Shown here: positions 1 through 12,029 of the stretch, piece by piece | How positions within the stretch are numbered: position 1 is the stretch's first letter | How the letters are laid out: each line of letters begins with the position of its first letter | Assembly: GCA_033980235.1 (NCBI GenBank) | Contig: CM067064.1 | Coordinates: 29,640,170-29,704,169, forward strand | Direction of reading: 5' to 3' | Source of the DNA: Diadema setosum | Taxonomy: Eukaryota > Echinodermata > Echinoidea > Diadematoida > Diadematidae | Length of the DNA: 64,000 nucleotides | The notes under the pieces: generated by a model | Database searches by the model: none | What the model saw: only the letters and a program-made list of their open reading frames with translations | What the model was told of the DNA's origin: nothing | Program-made: the position numbers and the translations under genes

Positions 1-543
1 TATGAAATGTTTTATAGTTGCTTCAAATCTTAATCAGTTGTTAATCAGTTGTTATTTCTTATAGTATCGACCAACTTTAGAGATATCATTCTATGATTCA
101 GATTGCTTGCGAGGCCCGCGATTCAACAATGCGGGTTTATTGGTGCATTATTAGGTTCTGTAATTGTTCTGATGGTGTGTGAACTTGGTGCATATTTGTT
201 GTGATTGTTTAAAAACAAAATGGTCATCGGGATGATTTACTCATGTTGGGCAAGAACTGGATCTCGAGGAAGAATAACCAACTGGACATCTCCAGTCATT
301 TCTTTTTTGTCTTTCTTTCTATGCTTGTATTGTGTTTAGTATATATTTTGTCTTTACCATGAAAGATAACTACTAGTACAGTACTATTACTTCTTCAGCT
401 GATATAGATATATGATTATAGTATTTATTACCATTTTAACAGAGATAGCTATACATAAAGAGATAAAATGCTGCAAAACAAATTAATATATATATATATA
501 TATAGAGAGAGAAGAGTCTGTACGTTTTTGAATGTGTGTGTTT

Positions 544-594
<51 letters not shown>

Positions 595-978
595 TGACGA
601 GGAGACAATTATAATTGTGTAGGATGCTTAGTGGATTTATGTCGATCCTTTCATTGGTCTTTTCGCCGTGTTATGTATAGCGGGCCTCGTGATATAGACG
701 GAAGTGAAAGGGAACGAGAAAAAAGAAACAATGGGTACATCCGAGAAAATATCAACACAGGTGCTTTATGGAGAAGGTCGAAACCAGCAAACAATGGCTA
801 GTTCACTGGGAATTGCCATTAACTATCTTCAGTACCACCATATTTTACTCGGGTACAGGCCTACCATCACCACTAAGACGGTTTAAAGGGAAATTCCGCA
901 TTGGTGGCATGACCAAGTGATTGACAATGTTTTCGCGATCACGTTAGCCTGCTGTATGATTGCTTTTTTTTTTCAATC
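1..978. other. Intergenic, microsatellites only
   Basis: AT-rich sequence with a short (TA)n at about 487-503 and a (TG)n run at about 546-595. Open frames here are short and without recognisable motifs. Confidence 0.6.
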
Positions 979-1327
979 ATACCCCCATTCCATAGAGACA
1001 TATTCCTCATCGGTCACTTGTCGGAAGCAAAGTTTTTTGCTTCCGGTCACCAACCGAAGTGTATAGGGATCGCAGTCTGACGATTCCGACTTGTGTTGGT
1101 CGACTATCAGTTCAGTGTCAGACAGTCATGTCAGGCGATGATCCGATGAGGCAAGATCGTCCGATAAGGATCGAACGCGATATGTCTGACACGCTGACCT
1201 GATAGTCGACCAACACAAGTCGGTTTCATCACACTGCGATCCGATACGCTTCGACGGGTCGCCGGAAGCAACAAACTTTGCTTCTGACAAGTGACCGATG
1301 AGAAAAATCACTGTGGAATGGGGGTAT
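979..1327. mobile_element. 349-bp foldback (palindromic) element
   Basis: Ends are exact inverted repeats (ATACCCCCATTCCA at 979-992, TGGAATGGGGGTAT at 1314-1327). Inner arms also pair: CTCATCGGTCACTTGTC... (from 997) with ...GACAAGTGACCGATGAG (to 1302), and a perfect 25-bp pair at 1086-1110 and 1199-1223, then GTGTCAGACA/TGTCTGACAC. Almost the whole element can fold into one hairpin. The minus-strand frame inside it is a by-product. Confidence 0.85.
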
Positions 1328-1329
1328 CA

Positions 1330-1600
1330 GAGCGTTCTAGGGCTTACACCCGTAAATAAAATGGAATGCTCCAGACCCCTTCACAAATTCGTACCAAGAT
1401 ACCAAAATAAATGAAGAAAAAAAATAATTAAAAATCAATGATGTAGTTTGGCAAAAAACTGAATAGCTTTAGATATTGAGTATGAATTCCTCTACAAACT
1501 GCATTTTGGTTGGAAGCTGAAAGCTTTTCTAATGGAATTTGAGGGGACTATATTTCATTGGGTACGTGTACGGAAAATAGGTGATTTTTTTGAGTGACAA
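1330..1600 (+). repeat. Dispersed repeat, copy 1
   Basis: GGGCTTACACCCGTAAATAA through GGGGACTATATTTCATTGGG and beyond matches 12030-12310 in the opposite orientation, about 85 per cent by eye. A second GGGTGTGAGCCCT motif occurs near 1798-1810. Confidence 0.7.
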
Positions 1601-3400
1601 GAACTCGTAGTCTGGATTTGCGGACCCCTGGACAGAATTTCGACTGAAGAACCCACCCTGAAAATTTGATGGATGAAAGGGTATATCTCACTTATCCAGG
1701 TTATAGTGAAGCTGAAACACCTCATTTCTCACAGCTATTTTGCAGAATTTTTTGAAATTTGATTTTTAACACACATCCCCATGGGGAAATATTTATGGGT
1801 GTGAGCCCTCTATTTCTTCTCAGCATAGCAATGTTATTCAAATTTTTCGCTTTATTGCATTTCATTGTGTTTTAAGGGAGCCCGGCTGTAAATTTGAACC
1901 ATTTTATGCAAATGTTAGGTTAGCTGCGGATGAATGAAGGAACATTGTGAGACACACGAGAACACGAAGGGGAAGTATGAAGCCGGTTGGAACTTCATTA
2001 TGCGTGAGCAATGCTGATATTTTTTTTTCTTTTTCTTCTATTGTTTATTTCTAGCTGCCCATTGCCCACTCTTAGATCTATATGTAGGCCCACGTAATTA
2101 TCTTTTTAAGTGTGATGTCACGACCACACAGTAAGTTTAATAAATGAAATACAACAAGATTATTAAAAAACAACAGAAGGTTGAGAATGGATGGACCATT
2201 TTTTCTTTCAGTATGACGTAAATTGTTCTAATCAATGTGTCATGACTCTTTTTCATACAATCACCATGGTTTGGGAGTCATCGCTTACACGTGCTCGCCC
2301 TCTTAATTTCGTTTTTTTTTTTCTCTCCTTTCTGCTCTTTTAACCCTTCCTGTGCCAAATTAGTCAAATGTGCACAAATTTCACACACAAACCTGTGGAC
2401 AGGAAATAAACGTAGCACATAGAAGGTTAATTATAAATCTCCCTTCCTTTCTTCTCTATCTCCCCCTCTTTCTCTTTCAATCTCTGTCCCAAAGCTCAGG
2501 CAGGGAAGGCAAAGTTTCACCACGTATGACGCAGCGGTTGCAAGGAGCTACACGTGACTCCATGCTGTGCAACGTACTAGTAACTCTTTCTATTTATGTG
2601 CAGTATAATTTGAACGTAACAGGGCAAACCAAACAAAGGGACCTGCTACAGAAGTTCATCGAAATCAGACCGAGAAAAAAAAAAAACAGAAAGTGATGGG
2701 ATTTTCACATTTCACTTGTTTTCAGAGCACAAAGTCGGAACCATAAAACTAAAACTAAAACTAGATGACGTAATGATGACATCACCTCACAACTCTTCAT
2801 CAATTGGCGCACAGAAAAAAAATCATGAAATCATAGTCCTTATTCTGTTTATAGCTTTGATGCAAAATACCGCGTTTACTCACGAGTTCATGTCAAAAGG
2901 AAAGGAAATTTAGTTAAAGTGATATCCTAATTCATTTTCATGATTATATAGTATATCACCGTTTTATGAAGGTATATGAAACTGTGTACAGTTACAGAAC
3001 TATTTTTTATTCTGCCTTCAATTCTGAAGAAACTGTTACTTAGTACCATTCTGTTTCTTGACTCTATATTTACTCGAATCAACTTGCACTTGGAGCAGAA
3101 CTGCACCTTCATTCGGCCTTGTTATAGTTTGTTGTGTTTTTTTATATGAGCACATTGCCCCGCATATAATTAAATCTCATTCTATGTGGTTGAAAAAACT
3201 CTGCGCTGTCTTTTTTTCGGCTCTTGTTGTCAGAGAATGTTGAATCCAAAGGGCTTTCTTGCCGAAAAAGAGAAAAAAAATCCCTCGAGGAATCATTGCC
3301 AAGGTACCAAGATAGAATTGGTGGGAAATATACCGAGTTAGAATTGCCACAAAGAGAGTTGTTCTAGGACAGTTAACCTTCAAGTTTACCCTTGAGTTCC
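1601..3400. other. Intergenic, no gene recognised
   Basis: AT-rich with poly-T tracts. The longest plus-strand open frame (2370-2696) is low in coding character and runs into a poly-A stretch. Nothing else is supported. Confidence 0.5.
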
Positions 3401-3413
3401 ATGTGTTTCTTAC

Positions 3414-3631
3414 TTGGAAATTCCCTGCCTGAAGTTGACGGCAATGTGGAGGTTACATTATCATGTTCCCCTCTTGGGCCCAACTTCCTGCGCATTGTCA
3501 CCTCGCATCCGTCAGTCACCCGAGTTGAACTCTCGAAAGGAAACTCCGCTCCATTGCACTGATCTGTGTGTACAGGGGTAAAGACATCGGTGCTCCGCTC
3601 CCTCGTCGAGATTGCCAATTTGAGGATGTGC
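3414..3631 (-). CDS. Weak candidate exon, minus strand
   Basis: A GC-richer stretch whose minus-strand frame reads STRERSTDVFTPVHTDQCNG, then VTDGCEVTMRRKLGPRGEHD, ending at a consensus donor CCAA|GTAAGA (3414/3413). The upstream limit is uncertain (a weak AG near 3631). It may pair with the candidate exon at 3930-4035 as part of one minus-strand gene. No domain is recognised. Confidence 0.22.
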
Positions 3632-3929
3632 TTTAGCCTTATGAATAATAGTACTTACTTATGAGATCAGTGGAAACTTTAAAATGTCTTAGCTTGCTTA
3701 TGTAGACCGATTCTAACGAAACCTCTGCCACTTCCTTCATTCTGAACACAACGTGAACTTGGTGTTGACGTGTACAGTGCTTATACATGTTTTGTTTTTA
3801 GAGTTTCTTCTAACCTTTTATGGTCCGTAACTTTCAACATGGCTACGTTGTCGATATTTATTGGTCACTCCCACAAAAGTTAACTCATCATCCATTTTCT
3901 CAAGACATGGTTTGTCGCTGTGAGCTGAC

Positions 3930-4035
3930 CTGTTGAGTATGGACAGAGAAAAATGGACTGTGTGGGTTGGCTTTGTGGGAATGACCAAGTTATCAGCCAG
4001 GTGGCCATATGGACCATAAAATGTGAGAAGAAACC
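3930..4035 (-). CDS. Weak candidate exon, minus strand
   Basis: On the minus strand an acceptor-like GGTTTGTGTTTAG ends at 4036 and a donor-like CAACAG|GTCAGC sits at 3930/3929. The open frame between reads GFLLTFYGPYGHLADNLVIP and continues through TKPTHTVHFSLSIL. Composition is protein-like but no domain is recognised. The frame is also open beyond both sites (about 3818-4111). Confidence 0.2.
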
Positions 4036-5714
4036 CTAAACACAAACCTGGAGTCGTGCAAGCTGGCCTATCTGTTTGGCCACTTTCGTTGACAGTATCT
4101 CGTCCATTCATTCACTGTTCTTTCACGATGACACTCAAACTGGGTAAAAGTGCAATTAATCATTGTTGCCATTAGAGTCCATGTGCTCAGTCATGCATGA
4201 CATTTGTCAACATGATTTACGAATAGGTATCAGTGGAAAGAAGAACTGAAGAAGAATTCTTAATTCTTTCCTCACAACTAACATTGCGCTCTACATAGCT
4301 GAAAATTATGAACTAGAACCTCCCCCCCCCCCCCAAGTTGAATTACCCCCCCTTTTTTTTTTTTTTTTTTGATGTGTACTGTATGAACAGTGTCATCAAA
4401 TATAAGACAGTATACATGAAAGTGTCAAACCTGAATGTCATGCTGGTTTGAGGTGCTCGTCCGTCTGTATGCGCGATCTTTAAAGGTTTCATACCAGTAG
4501 ATGTGGGCTATAGAGGGTGACATTTTCAGAACATGCTCATCACACCTTAGTTTGATGACTTTTTGCCTACTGACACCATTTTTGAAAAAAAAAGAACGAA
4601 AAAATGCGAAACCAAGAGTGCCCTGGCCGAAATCGTAAAAAATCCAAGATGGCCGCCACTTTGGCTTAAAAAAGACATTTTTCGCTATAACTTGGCTATT
4701 TTTTGGTCTATTGAGATGGTTTTGGTGTCTAACCCCATGTTTTAGGGGTCAAGGAAATGGATTATAATGATAATATTAGCATAAAACCTAATCTACCACA
4801 TAATACTAACCTTTTCCCATATTTTCGGTTAAATTTTCCTCCTTTACCCCTACCCCAACCGCCAATTTTTTTTTCACTTTTTTCTGCTTTTTTTTTTCAA
4901 GTCATGTTAACTACCATACTCCTAATAACAAGGTCCAGCTATCAATTTGTTTTTGTTTTTTTCTACCGATAATACGGCAAGAAATACAAATCACTTACAT
5001 TATACATGTATGTGTCATGCCAACACTGGTGTGTGGCTGGTGCATTCAGAATACATGGTTACTGTGGAACCAGTGCTAATACATATGTACTGTCTGCTTT
5101 ATAGTGCCCATTAACATTTAGTCATAAGACCTTTAACAATAGTCAGTGAACAGTTCTACTGTAGGTGTACAAATTTGTAAAATGACTTGAATAAGCCTTC
5201 TGTGATATGCCAATTATCCAGCACAAAGGTAATGTTTTGAATATAGATTTGTACATTGTACCCGCCCTTTTGCCTAGAAAACACATTTTTACCATAACTC
5301 AGTCACTTTTTCATCTCATAGCCTGGTTTTGGTGTTTCACTATCACCATTTGGTCCTGTATTTGTCATGCCTGCTTTTCCCTACCACCATGTACATTAAT
5401 TCCAGTACTATTAAAAAGCAATAGAGTCCTCAGGTTTGGTGAAAAATTTGACACCATCTGGGTGATTCAACCAATTCTATGACAAGCAAATGTTATGTAA
5501 AAATGTATGTTCCGCACATACCGGGTAGCATCATAATTATGGTAAAGTCATCATCTCACTCTTTGTGGCTGAAAGTTCCTTATAAGCTGAAGTAATTAGT
5601 GTCTTTTGACTTAATTAGTTATTTCTACTTACTCTTTTCAAATTCCCAAATGTGTTCCAAGCACAAGCAGTTAGAGTATGTGCATCTAGGTTGTCTGTTA
5701 CAGGAATGTAAAAC

Positions 5715-5882
5715 ATGGGGAGGCCCATTAACAATGTTGACGAACTCAAGGAATGCCTGGATACCAAAGATCCCACCAAGCTATTCTACGTGTATGTAGA
5801 GAACTATCATACTGCAGACTCATATCCCATCAAGATTATTGTGCACCCACACTTGTATAAGTTCTTGAAACCAAATCTCTGA
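5715..5882 (+). CDS. Small unidentified ORF (55 aa) in the core of a long-inverted-repeat element
   Basis: ATG at 5715 to TGA at 5880-5882. The product starts MGRPINNVDELKECLDTKDP and continues with KLFYVYVENYHTADSYPIK, which looks like genuine coding sequence (balanced composition, alternating hydrophobic strand, no low complexity). I do not recognise the family. An acceptor-like TTGTCTGTTACAG ends at 5703, but the frame has a TAA at 5709, so the ATG is the only visible start. After the TGA the same frame stays open for more than 30 codons. It lies between two inverted ~620-bp arms (4490-5106, 6220-6855), so it may be a remnant of the element's own protein. Confidence 0.4.
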   Translation: MGRPINNVDELKECLDTKDPTKLFYVYVENYHTADSYPIKIIVHPHLYKFLKPNL

Positions 5883-6205
5883 GATGGAAATGAAGGTGAA
5901 CTTGACTCGATCCTCTATAGACTGGAGGAGAGTCAATCTCCCTGCCCCTGGTCTGCCTTCTGTTCAATAATGATAATGATAATGATAATGAATAACACTT
6001 GTATAGCGCTTAATACTGATGTTTCTAAGCACATTAATCGGGAAAAAAAAAGATGGTGAATGCATTCAACCTACAGTCAACCAATGGCAACACACGACCA
6101 ACTGCCCATATTCCAACCTTGAAGAAACTGTTGAGAGTGAACTAGGCATCAATGAATTCTGCATTGTGATATGGGGTTACAAAGGTGCACAAAACTGGTA
6201 CCTTG
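5883..6205 (+). pseudogene. Decayed continuation of the unidentified coding sequence
   Basis: Directly after the TGA the same frame reads DGNEGELDSILYRLEESQSP and on into a (TGATAA)-like microsatellite and a short TATAGCGCTTA repeat (about 5968-6035). Beyond it another frame reads DGECIQPTVNQWQHTTNCPY then SELGINEFCIVIWGYKGAQNWYLG, ending at a consensus donor CTTG|GTATGT at 6205/6206. The simplest reading is one original coding segment, split by a stop and a repeat insertion. No family is recognised. Confidence 0.35.
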
Positions 6206-6859
6206 GTATGTGAAATAATAAATGCTATAAAGCAGATACAGTATTAGCACTGGTTCCACAGTTACCATGCATCCTGAATGCACCAGCCACATACCAGTAT
6301 TGGCATGACACATATGTATAATGTAAGTGATTTGTATTTCTTGCCTTATTATCGGTAGAGAAAAACCAAATTGACAGCTGGAACTTGTTATTAGGAGTAT
6401 GGTAGTTAACATGACTTGAAAAAATGCAAAAAAAAAAGTGAAAAAAATGGCGGTTGGGGTAGGGGTAAAGGAGAAGGAATATTTAACCCAAAATATGGGA
6501 AAAAGGTTAGTATCATGTGGAAGATTAGGTTTTACACTAAATTTTTCGTTATAATTCATTTCCTTGACCCCTAAATCATGGGGTTAGCCACCAAAACCAT
6601 CTCAATAGACAAAAAAAAAAAGAAAAAAAAAATAGCCGAGTTATAGCCTAAAATGTCTTTTTTAAGCTGTAACGGCGGCCATCTTGGATTTTTTACGATT
6701 TCGGCCAGGGCACCCCGGATTTCGCATTTTTTTCGTTCTTTTTTCAAAAAATGGTGTCAGTAGGCAAAAAGTCATCAAACTAAGATGTGATGAGCATGTT
6801 CTAAAAATATGACCTAAAATTGACCCTCTATAGCCCACCTCTAATACCAGTTTAATATT

Positions 6860-7840
6860 CGTTAGCGCTAACTTGACTAAATGGTATGCCGTTACTCTTT
6901 GAATTATCATAAAACTTTCAATATACATTGTACGTAGATTCTTATCTTCGAATTATTCGTCATGGATCTCTGATATTTAAGTCTGTTGATCAAATGTAAT
7001 AAAGATGCCGGTTGTACATACAGTGCTCCTGTATTCCGAAAAAAAATTATATTTACTATTATTTCAAGTACGTGTCAAGCTTAACGTATACGGCATTCTT
7101 GTGGTTTGAATAGCTTGTCCATTTGTTATCGGAAGCTTGAAGGGTTTTGCAATGGACTTGATATAGCCTATTGAATTGTAGGACCTACATGATAGCATCA
7201 ATTAGCCTTTTGTGTTCTTTCTCTTCGCAGCTTTGCTAAACTTACAATTCACCTAGTTTCGCTTGCGGGGGAAATAAAAAAAAAACAACAACATCCTGGT
7301 GCAGTGTGCATGAATGCCAACAAGACGGTGTAGAATATACGATTTGCGTCATGCATATTCAAAGCCATTATCTCAACGCGATTGGCCAGATTACTAATGT
7401 ATTCAAATTTATGGTAATTTTCCTCTTTGGACCTGGTTACACTGTGTTGCATCCACCTGTACATACTTAATGCATTTCAGTGCTAAAGATGCATTTCGTA
7501 TGCATCAGTTTCGCTATTGTCAGGCTCGTACTCTGATTGTCGGAAGCAGGTCAATGATGTAAATATTACATGCATGAAATTTGAATATGCCATTCAAGTG
7601 GCCTATAATGGTTATGTTTTGTCGTGTTCTCGTGAGACACTTGCGTGAAGCCAATTTGTACGAAACCGAAATCCGCTGGACCTCGTTAAAGTAGGACGAC
7701 ATAAATGTGAAAGTACGAAAACACTCGAGATTTTTTTTTTCAAAATTTTCTTCAAATCTACAGGAATAGAGTATCAAATAGCCTGCTATCGTCAAGAAAT
7801 GTTTTTTTTTTTTAACTTAACAGGATGCTCATGGAGTTAC
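6860..7840. other. Intergenic, nothing recognised
   Basis: AT-rich non-coding sequence with short T tracts; no repeat structure, RNA gene or coding motif noted. Confidence 0.5.
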
Positions 7841-7841
7841 T

Positions 7842-8232
7842 TTAAAGGGATCGTATAGTTTTGGTTGAGACCTCATATCAGGTTTCTAACATTTTTTGGT
7901 GTGATAATGAGAAACCTCTTATGAAATATGAAAGAGCATGTAACTCTTTGAGGAATTCAACGTTTATTTGATGAAAATTGGTTTTTAAATGGCTGAGATA
8001 TCCAAAAAAGAGCAATTCTAATAAAGTGTGGGACCCACACTTTATCACAATCACTTTGTTTTACTTTGTTTTTTTGGAGGTTTCAGTCATTCCAAACCCG
8101 ATTTTCATCAAATAAACTTTGAATTCTCTCAAAATGGTATGTTATGTACTATATCATAAGTGTTTTCTTGGTATCTCGCAAAAAGTTAAAAGCCCAGTTC
8201 TCATCTCCACTAATACTGTACTATCCCTTTAA
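7842..8232. mobile_element. Palindromic MITE family P, copy 1 (391 bp)
   Basis: TTAAAGGGATCGTATAGTTT at the left and TACTGTACTATCCCTTTAA at the right are inverted. The arms pair over most of the length, e.g. TTTATTTGATGAAAATTGG with CGATTTTCATCAAATAAAC, around a centre AAGTGTGGGACCCACACTT (about 8026-8044). Two further copies are at 30908-31387 and 42704-43100. Confidence 0.88.
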
Positions 8233-8464
8233 CGCCCTTGTGATTTTTTTTTAATACTCTTGATTGATCTGAACACAAATTACATGTTGTTGTTGTTGGT
8301 TGTTGTTGTTGTTGTGTTTTTTTTTGGGGGGGGGGTGGTTAGTTAATAATTGCCAACTACAATCCTTCCTAGAAATATATCCATGAACAAGGATGATGAA
8401 ATGACAGCCTCTCCATAACAATGCATGAGTTGGGGCTCAAGGAAACAGAACAAAAGAAGATGAC

Positions 8465-8722
8465 ATGCATCATATACTTACACAGGTGAACTTGGAAAGC
8501 AAGTGGTATTGTTATGGAATTACACTGCTATACATTTCTGAAATATGTGAGGCTCTTATGTCATCAACACTGTTCAGTGTCATTTTGTTTAAGATTTTTC
8601 AGAGTATTGTTTCTCTGCTCAAGGACACCAATAAAGTCCAAATCTATTCATGGAACTGTCGATTTATGTAGGTGTCCTACTACATGATGTGAAATTATGA
8701 AAATCGTCTGGAATGCCCCTTT
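8465..8722 (-). repeat. Dispersed ~250-bp repeat, copy 1
   Basis: Its reverse complement (starting TTAAAGGGGCATTCCAGACG) matches 13786-14035 (TTTAAATGGGGCATTCTAAA). Shared blocks include AATTTCACAT, CCTTGAGCAGA, ACACTGAAC and CAATACCACTTGCTT. The 68-codon frame in it is repeat-derived. Confidence 0.65.
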
Positions 8723-8724
8723 AA

Positions 8725-9498
8725 TGGAACTATCATAATTCTCCTATGTTTTTAAAGAATTAATGTACTAATTTTATGGGAATCAGTACAAGACAAGTAA
8801 TACGGAGCAGCTGGCAGGCCATTATGGGATAGTAGTGTTATTTTAATTAGTGCATACTAAGAAATAAGACAATATCATAATGATGACAATGATGATGATG
8901 ATGATTATGATAATAATAGTTACATTAATGACAATGAAAATGAAAGTAATGAGAAAAATAATAATAGCCACTATCATTAATATAATCACGGCACTTTAAA
9001 TATCTTGGAAATAAACTACTCAGCGTTGTACTGGTATGTCTTGTCCAATGATACTATGGTCTACTTAGTACGTTCTCTCATCTCTGTGTATTTTTCACAC
9101 ATACTCGCTTTGTAGTTTATTTGTAATGTTATGTACATTAGTAATGCTTGTGACTGCAGGTAATGGGTTGGGGAGGGTGAATGAAGAAATATGTGGGGTG
9201 TCTCGAGGTGAAAATAGTGTACACTACTGATAGATATAGGCGAACTTCGGTACGGCTTATCACGAAATAGATAAACAAGTTTGTACTGGAGTCAATGTTA
9301 CTTGTCCTTCTGTTCGTTGTAAATTAGATGTTTGGAAAGACTCAAGGGCTGGTATCAATTTTGATCAATCACCACAGATTGCATGTGACTTGCATTCGTC
9401 ATTGTATGAATTCGACCATTGTTTTTCTCTCCTCCCCCCTTCCGCCCCTTCTCCCCGATACACAGATTAGAACTATCGTGCCATTCATCAGGGCAGCC
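8725..9498. other. 5' flank of the TLR gene
   Basis: AT-rich with (GAT)n-like clusters near 8880-8960. AG sites at 9327 and about 9464 after pyrimidine runs could end a 5' UTR intron; no TATA or initiator is confidently seen. Confidence 0.4.
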
Positions 9499-11646
9499 AT
9501 GTCATCCGCCGCCTCGTTCGCCGTGATTGTGACGGCTCTTCTCTGGTGGACGCCACCTGCCGATGCCAAGCCAAACCCCACACCAGTCATCCCCTTTCCA
9601 AGCACGTGTACGATTGTCAACACAACGTATGTCGATTGCAGCCGATGTCGTCTCCACACCGTGCCGAAATACATTCCGAAAACTGTCGAAACGCTAGATT
9701 TGTCCCATAACAGCATCAGCCGCCTTACCAACGAGTCCTTCAGCGGCATGACTCGGCTCACGACGCTGAAGCTCGAGTACAACAGCATCTCGAAGCTCCA
9801 TTCCGATTTTTTCAAGGACCAGGGTCGACTGGTGCGGCTCACCCTTCACCACAACCAGGTCGGCAAGCTCCCCGACAACGTCTTCAACCACACGCGCAAC
9901 ATCGAAGTGCTGGATCTCTCGTTCATGAACAACGGATTAATGCGCATCCCTGGGCCGGCTCTTCGAGGGCTGCAGAAACTCCGCCAGCTGACATTTCGCT
10001 CCAATCGTCTGCAGTCGGCCAGTTTCGGGACAGGTTTGTCCCTTCCCGCGCTACGGACCCTCGACTTGGGAAAGAATAAGATCACATCCTTGCAGGACGA
10101 TGACTTTGTTGCGCTTAGAAATACGTCACTGACGACTCTCAGCCTGTCTGAAAATAGCATTATAGAGGTGCAGAGTAAGGTGTTCCGTCAGTTCCGCTCG
10201 ATTGATTCTGTTGATTTCTCACGTGGACTGGATCCCTCAGTGATACCTTCTTTGGCCATCGCTCTTTCTGACGTCCGAACACAAAAGCTCCTACTTAGTG
10301 CCATTGGTCTTAAAAAGTGGGATGGTGACAACTTCAGAGACTTGCGTAATTCGTCATTGACAATTCTCGACCTATCGTCGAATAATATTACCCAGCTGGA
10401 TTCATCGTTCACGGGTCTGACTAATATAACGAATCTTTCCCTCGCGGGAAATCACATTCGTGATATTACCAAGAGCGCGTTCACGGGTCTACATGCCTTG
10501 CGCATTCTTGATCTCAGTGGCAACAAGTTGGCTTCGCTGCGCGAAGGGATGTTTGCATCCTTGTTGCCTGCTCCTGTTGATCATTTGTACCTCAATAAAA
10601 ATGTTATCGCAAATCTTAGCGGTGCCAATGTGTTCAATGGTCTGCCAAAGCTGAAGTACCTCAAGCTCGCTCTCAACAAGATTTCTCAAAACATTACAGG
10701 AGACGAATTTCAAGGCCTGAATCAGCTTGAAGTCCTTGATATGGGAGCGAACGTCAACGTAAGCCTATCAGGCGATGCTTTCCGACATGTTACATCGCTC
10801 CAAATTTTGTATCTCAACGTTGTAGGTCTTAGGAATATTACCATAACACCTTCTCCGTTTTTAAGCCTACGCGCTCTGAAGAAACTTGACCTAAGCAACA
10901 ATAATATGGCCATAGTGGACGTAAGCACATTCGCCAACTTACAAAAACTGGAGACTTTGTATCTCCAACACAACAACTTGTACAATATGTGGAATGAAAC
11001 CATTATGGTCCCCTTTCTGAGGAATCTGCGGACGTTGCGGTATCTTGATCTGTGCAACAACGGCTTCCAGAATATTCCAAACGGTACGTTCGTGGACCAA
11101 AGCGGTCTTGAGAGCCTCTCTCTGTGTCGTAACAAGATATCCCACCTACAGGACGATGTCTTCACCGGACTGTCATTGCGTTCTCTAGATTTATCCCAAA
11201 ATCAGATCAATCTGATCAACAGCACCATCATGGAACCCATCCTTGATTCCCTGGAGAAGCTGAAGGTGGTCAGCAACCCATTCTCCTGCAGCTGTGACCT
11301 CAGGTGGTTCCGAAACTGGCTGTCTACCACCACTGTGTCCGTCGTCGATCTTCACAAGACCAAGTGTGCTTCTCCACCGTCGATGCGTAACAAGCCTCTG
11401 ATGAGCTTCCACCCCGAGAATCTCAACTGCGACCACGAGCTGCCCCTCTACGCCTGGATTTTGATCGGCGTCGGATCGGCAAGCATCGCTGTCATCACGG
11501 GTCTCGTTGTCAGGTTCAGGTGGTACATCATGTACTACTTCCACCTCATCAACGCCAAGAGGAAGCATTACGTCAGACTCGGTGGAGACGACACGAATTT
11601 TCTCTACCATGCGTTCGTCTCGTTTTGCAACAAGGACAAAGATTGG
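9499..11646 (+). CDS. Toll-like receptor, coding exon 1 (LRR ectodomain, TM, start of TIR)
   Basis: A 716-codon exon encoding a type I membrane pattern-recognition receptor. From the ATG at 9499 it has a clear signal peptide (about residues 1-23, ending ADA), a Cys-rich LRR N-cap, and about 21 leucine-rich repeats of the LxxLxLxxN type with many N-glycosylation sequons. One LRR C-cap (CSCDLRWF) follows, so this is the single-cysteine-cluster (vertebrate-like) TLR architecture. A transmembrane helix lies at about residues 650-672, and the TIR domain opens with box 1 YHAFVSF. The frame is open upstream to an ATG at 9328, but only the 9499 Met is directly followed by a signal peptide; AG sites at 9327 and about 9464 could be acceptors of a 5' UTR intron. 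The donor GG|GTAGGT at 11646/11647 is chosen because joining to the exon at 14346 restores the TIR helix W-I-x-x-E-L-L-P-x-L-E in frame. The ligand cannot be inferred. Confidence 0.93.
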
Positions 11647-12029
11647 GTAGGTAACTCACTTTAAACGGGAATTGGCAAGGCTAAATGAAGGAAATACCAT
11701 CAATACTAACTTGTGTCGTTTCGAACCCATTGAAACTTATTTAAAAAAAAAAATCAATTTTAAAAACATTTAGTATGATGCCACTCGTTTGTAAATTGTG
11801 CGAGATAACTTTTAGAATACATTTGTAAAACAACCCCTCCTCCCCCCCCCCCCACCACAAAAAAAAAGTTATCACATTTGATGGATATGTGTAAATCAGT
11901 TGTACCACAAAACATCCTACCATATAAAAATTGCAATAAAGTTAGAAAATATGTGGAAATTTCAGTTTTTTTTTCAATAAACCATAACTGTAGACGGCTT
12001 ATTCTAGAAACAGTGTTATTATAACTAAT

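Larger units (their letters stand above)
4490..6855. mobile_element. 2.4-kb element with ~620-bp inverted terminal arms
   Basis: The sequence from about 4490 to 5106 reappears reverse-complemented at about 6220-6855, with indels. Shared landmarks are GGGCTATAGAGGGT, ATGCTCATCACA, TTTTTGCCTACTGAC, CCAAGATGGCCGCC or its near equivalent, TAACTACCATACTCCTAATAAC and CCAGTGCTAATAC. The core (5107-6219) holds the coding remnant at 5715-6205. Boundaries are by eye. It could be a transposon with long terminal inverted repeats, or two chance opposite copies of one repeat. Confidence 0.65.

Noticed and set aside
9328..9498. Upstream ATG as the TLR start
   Set aside because: It would add 57 residues before a strong signal peptide; the Met at 9499 fits much better.
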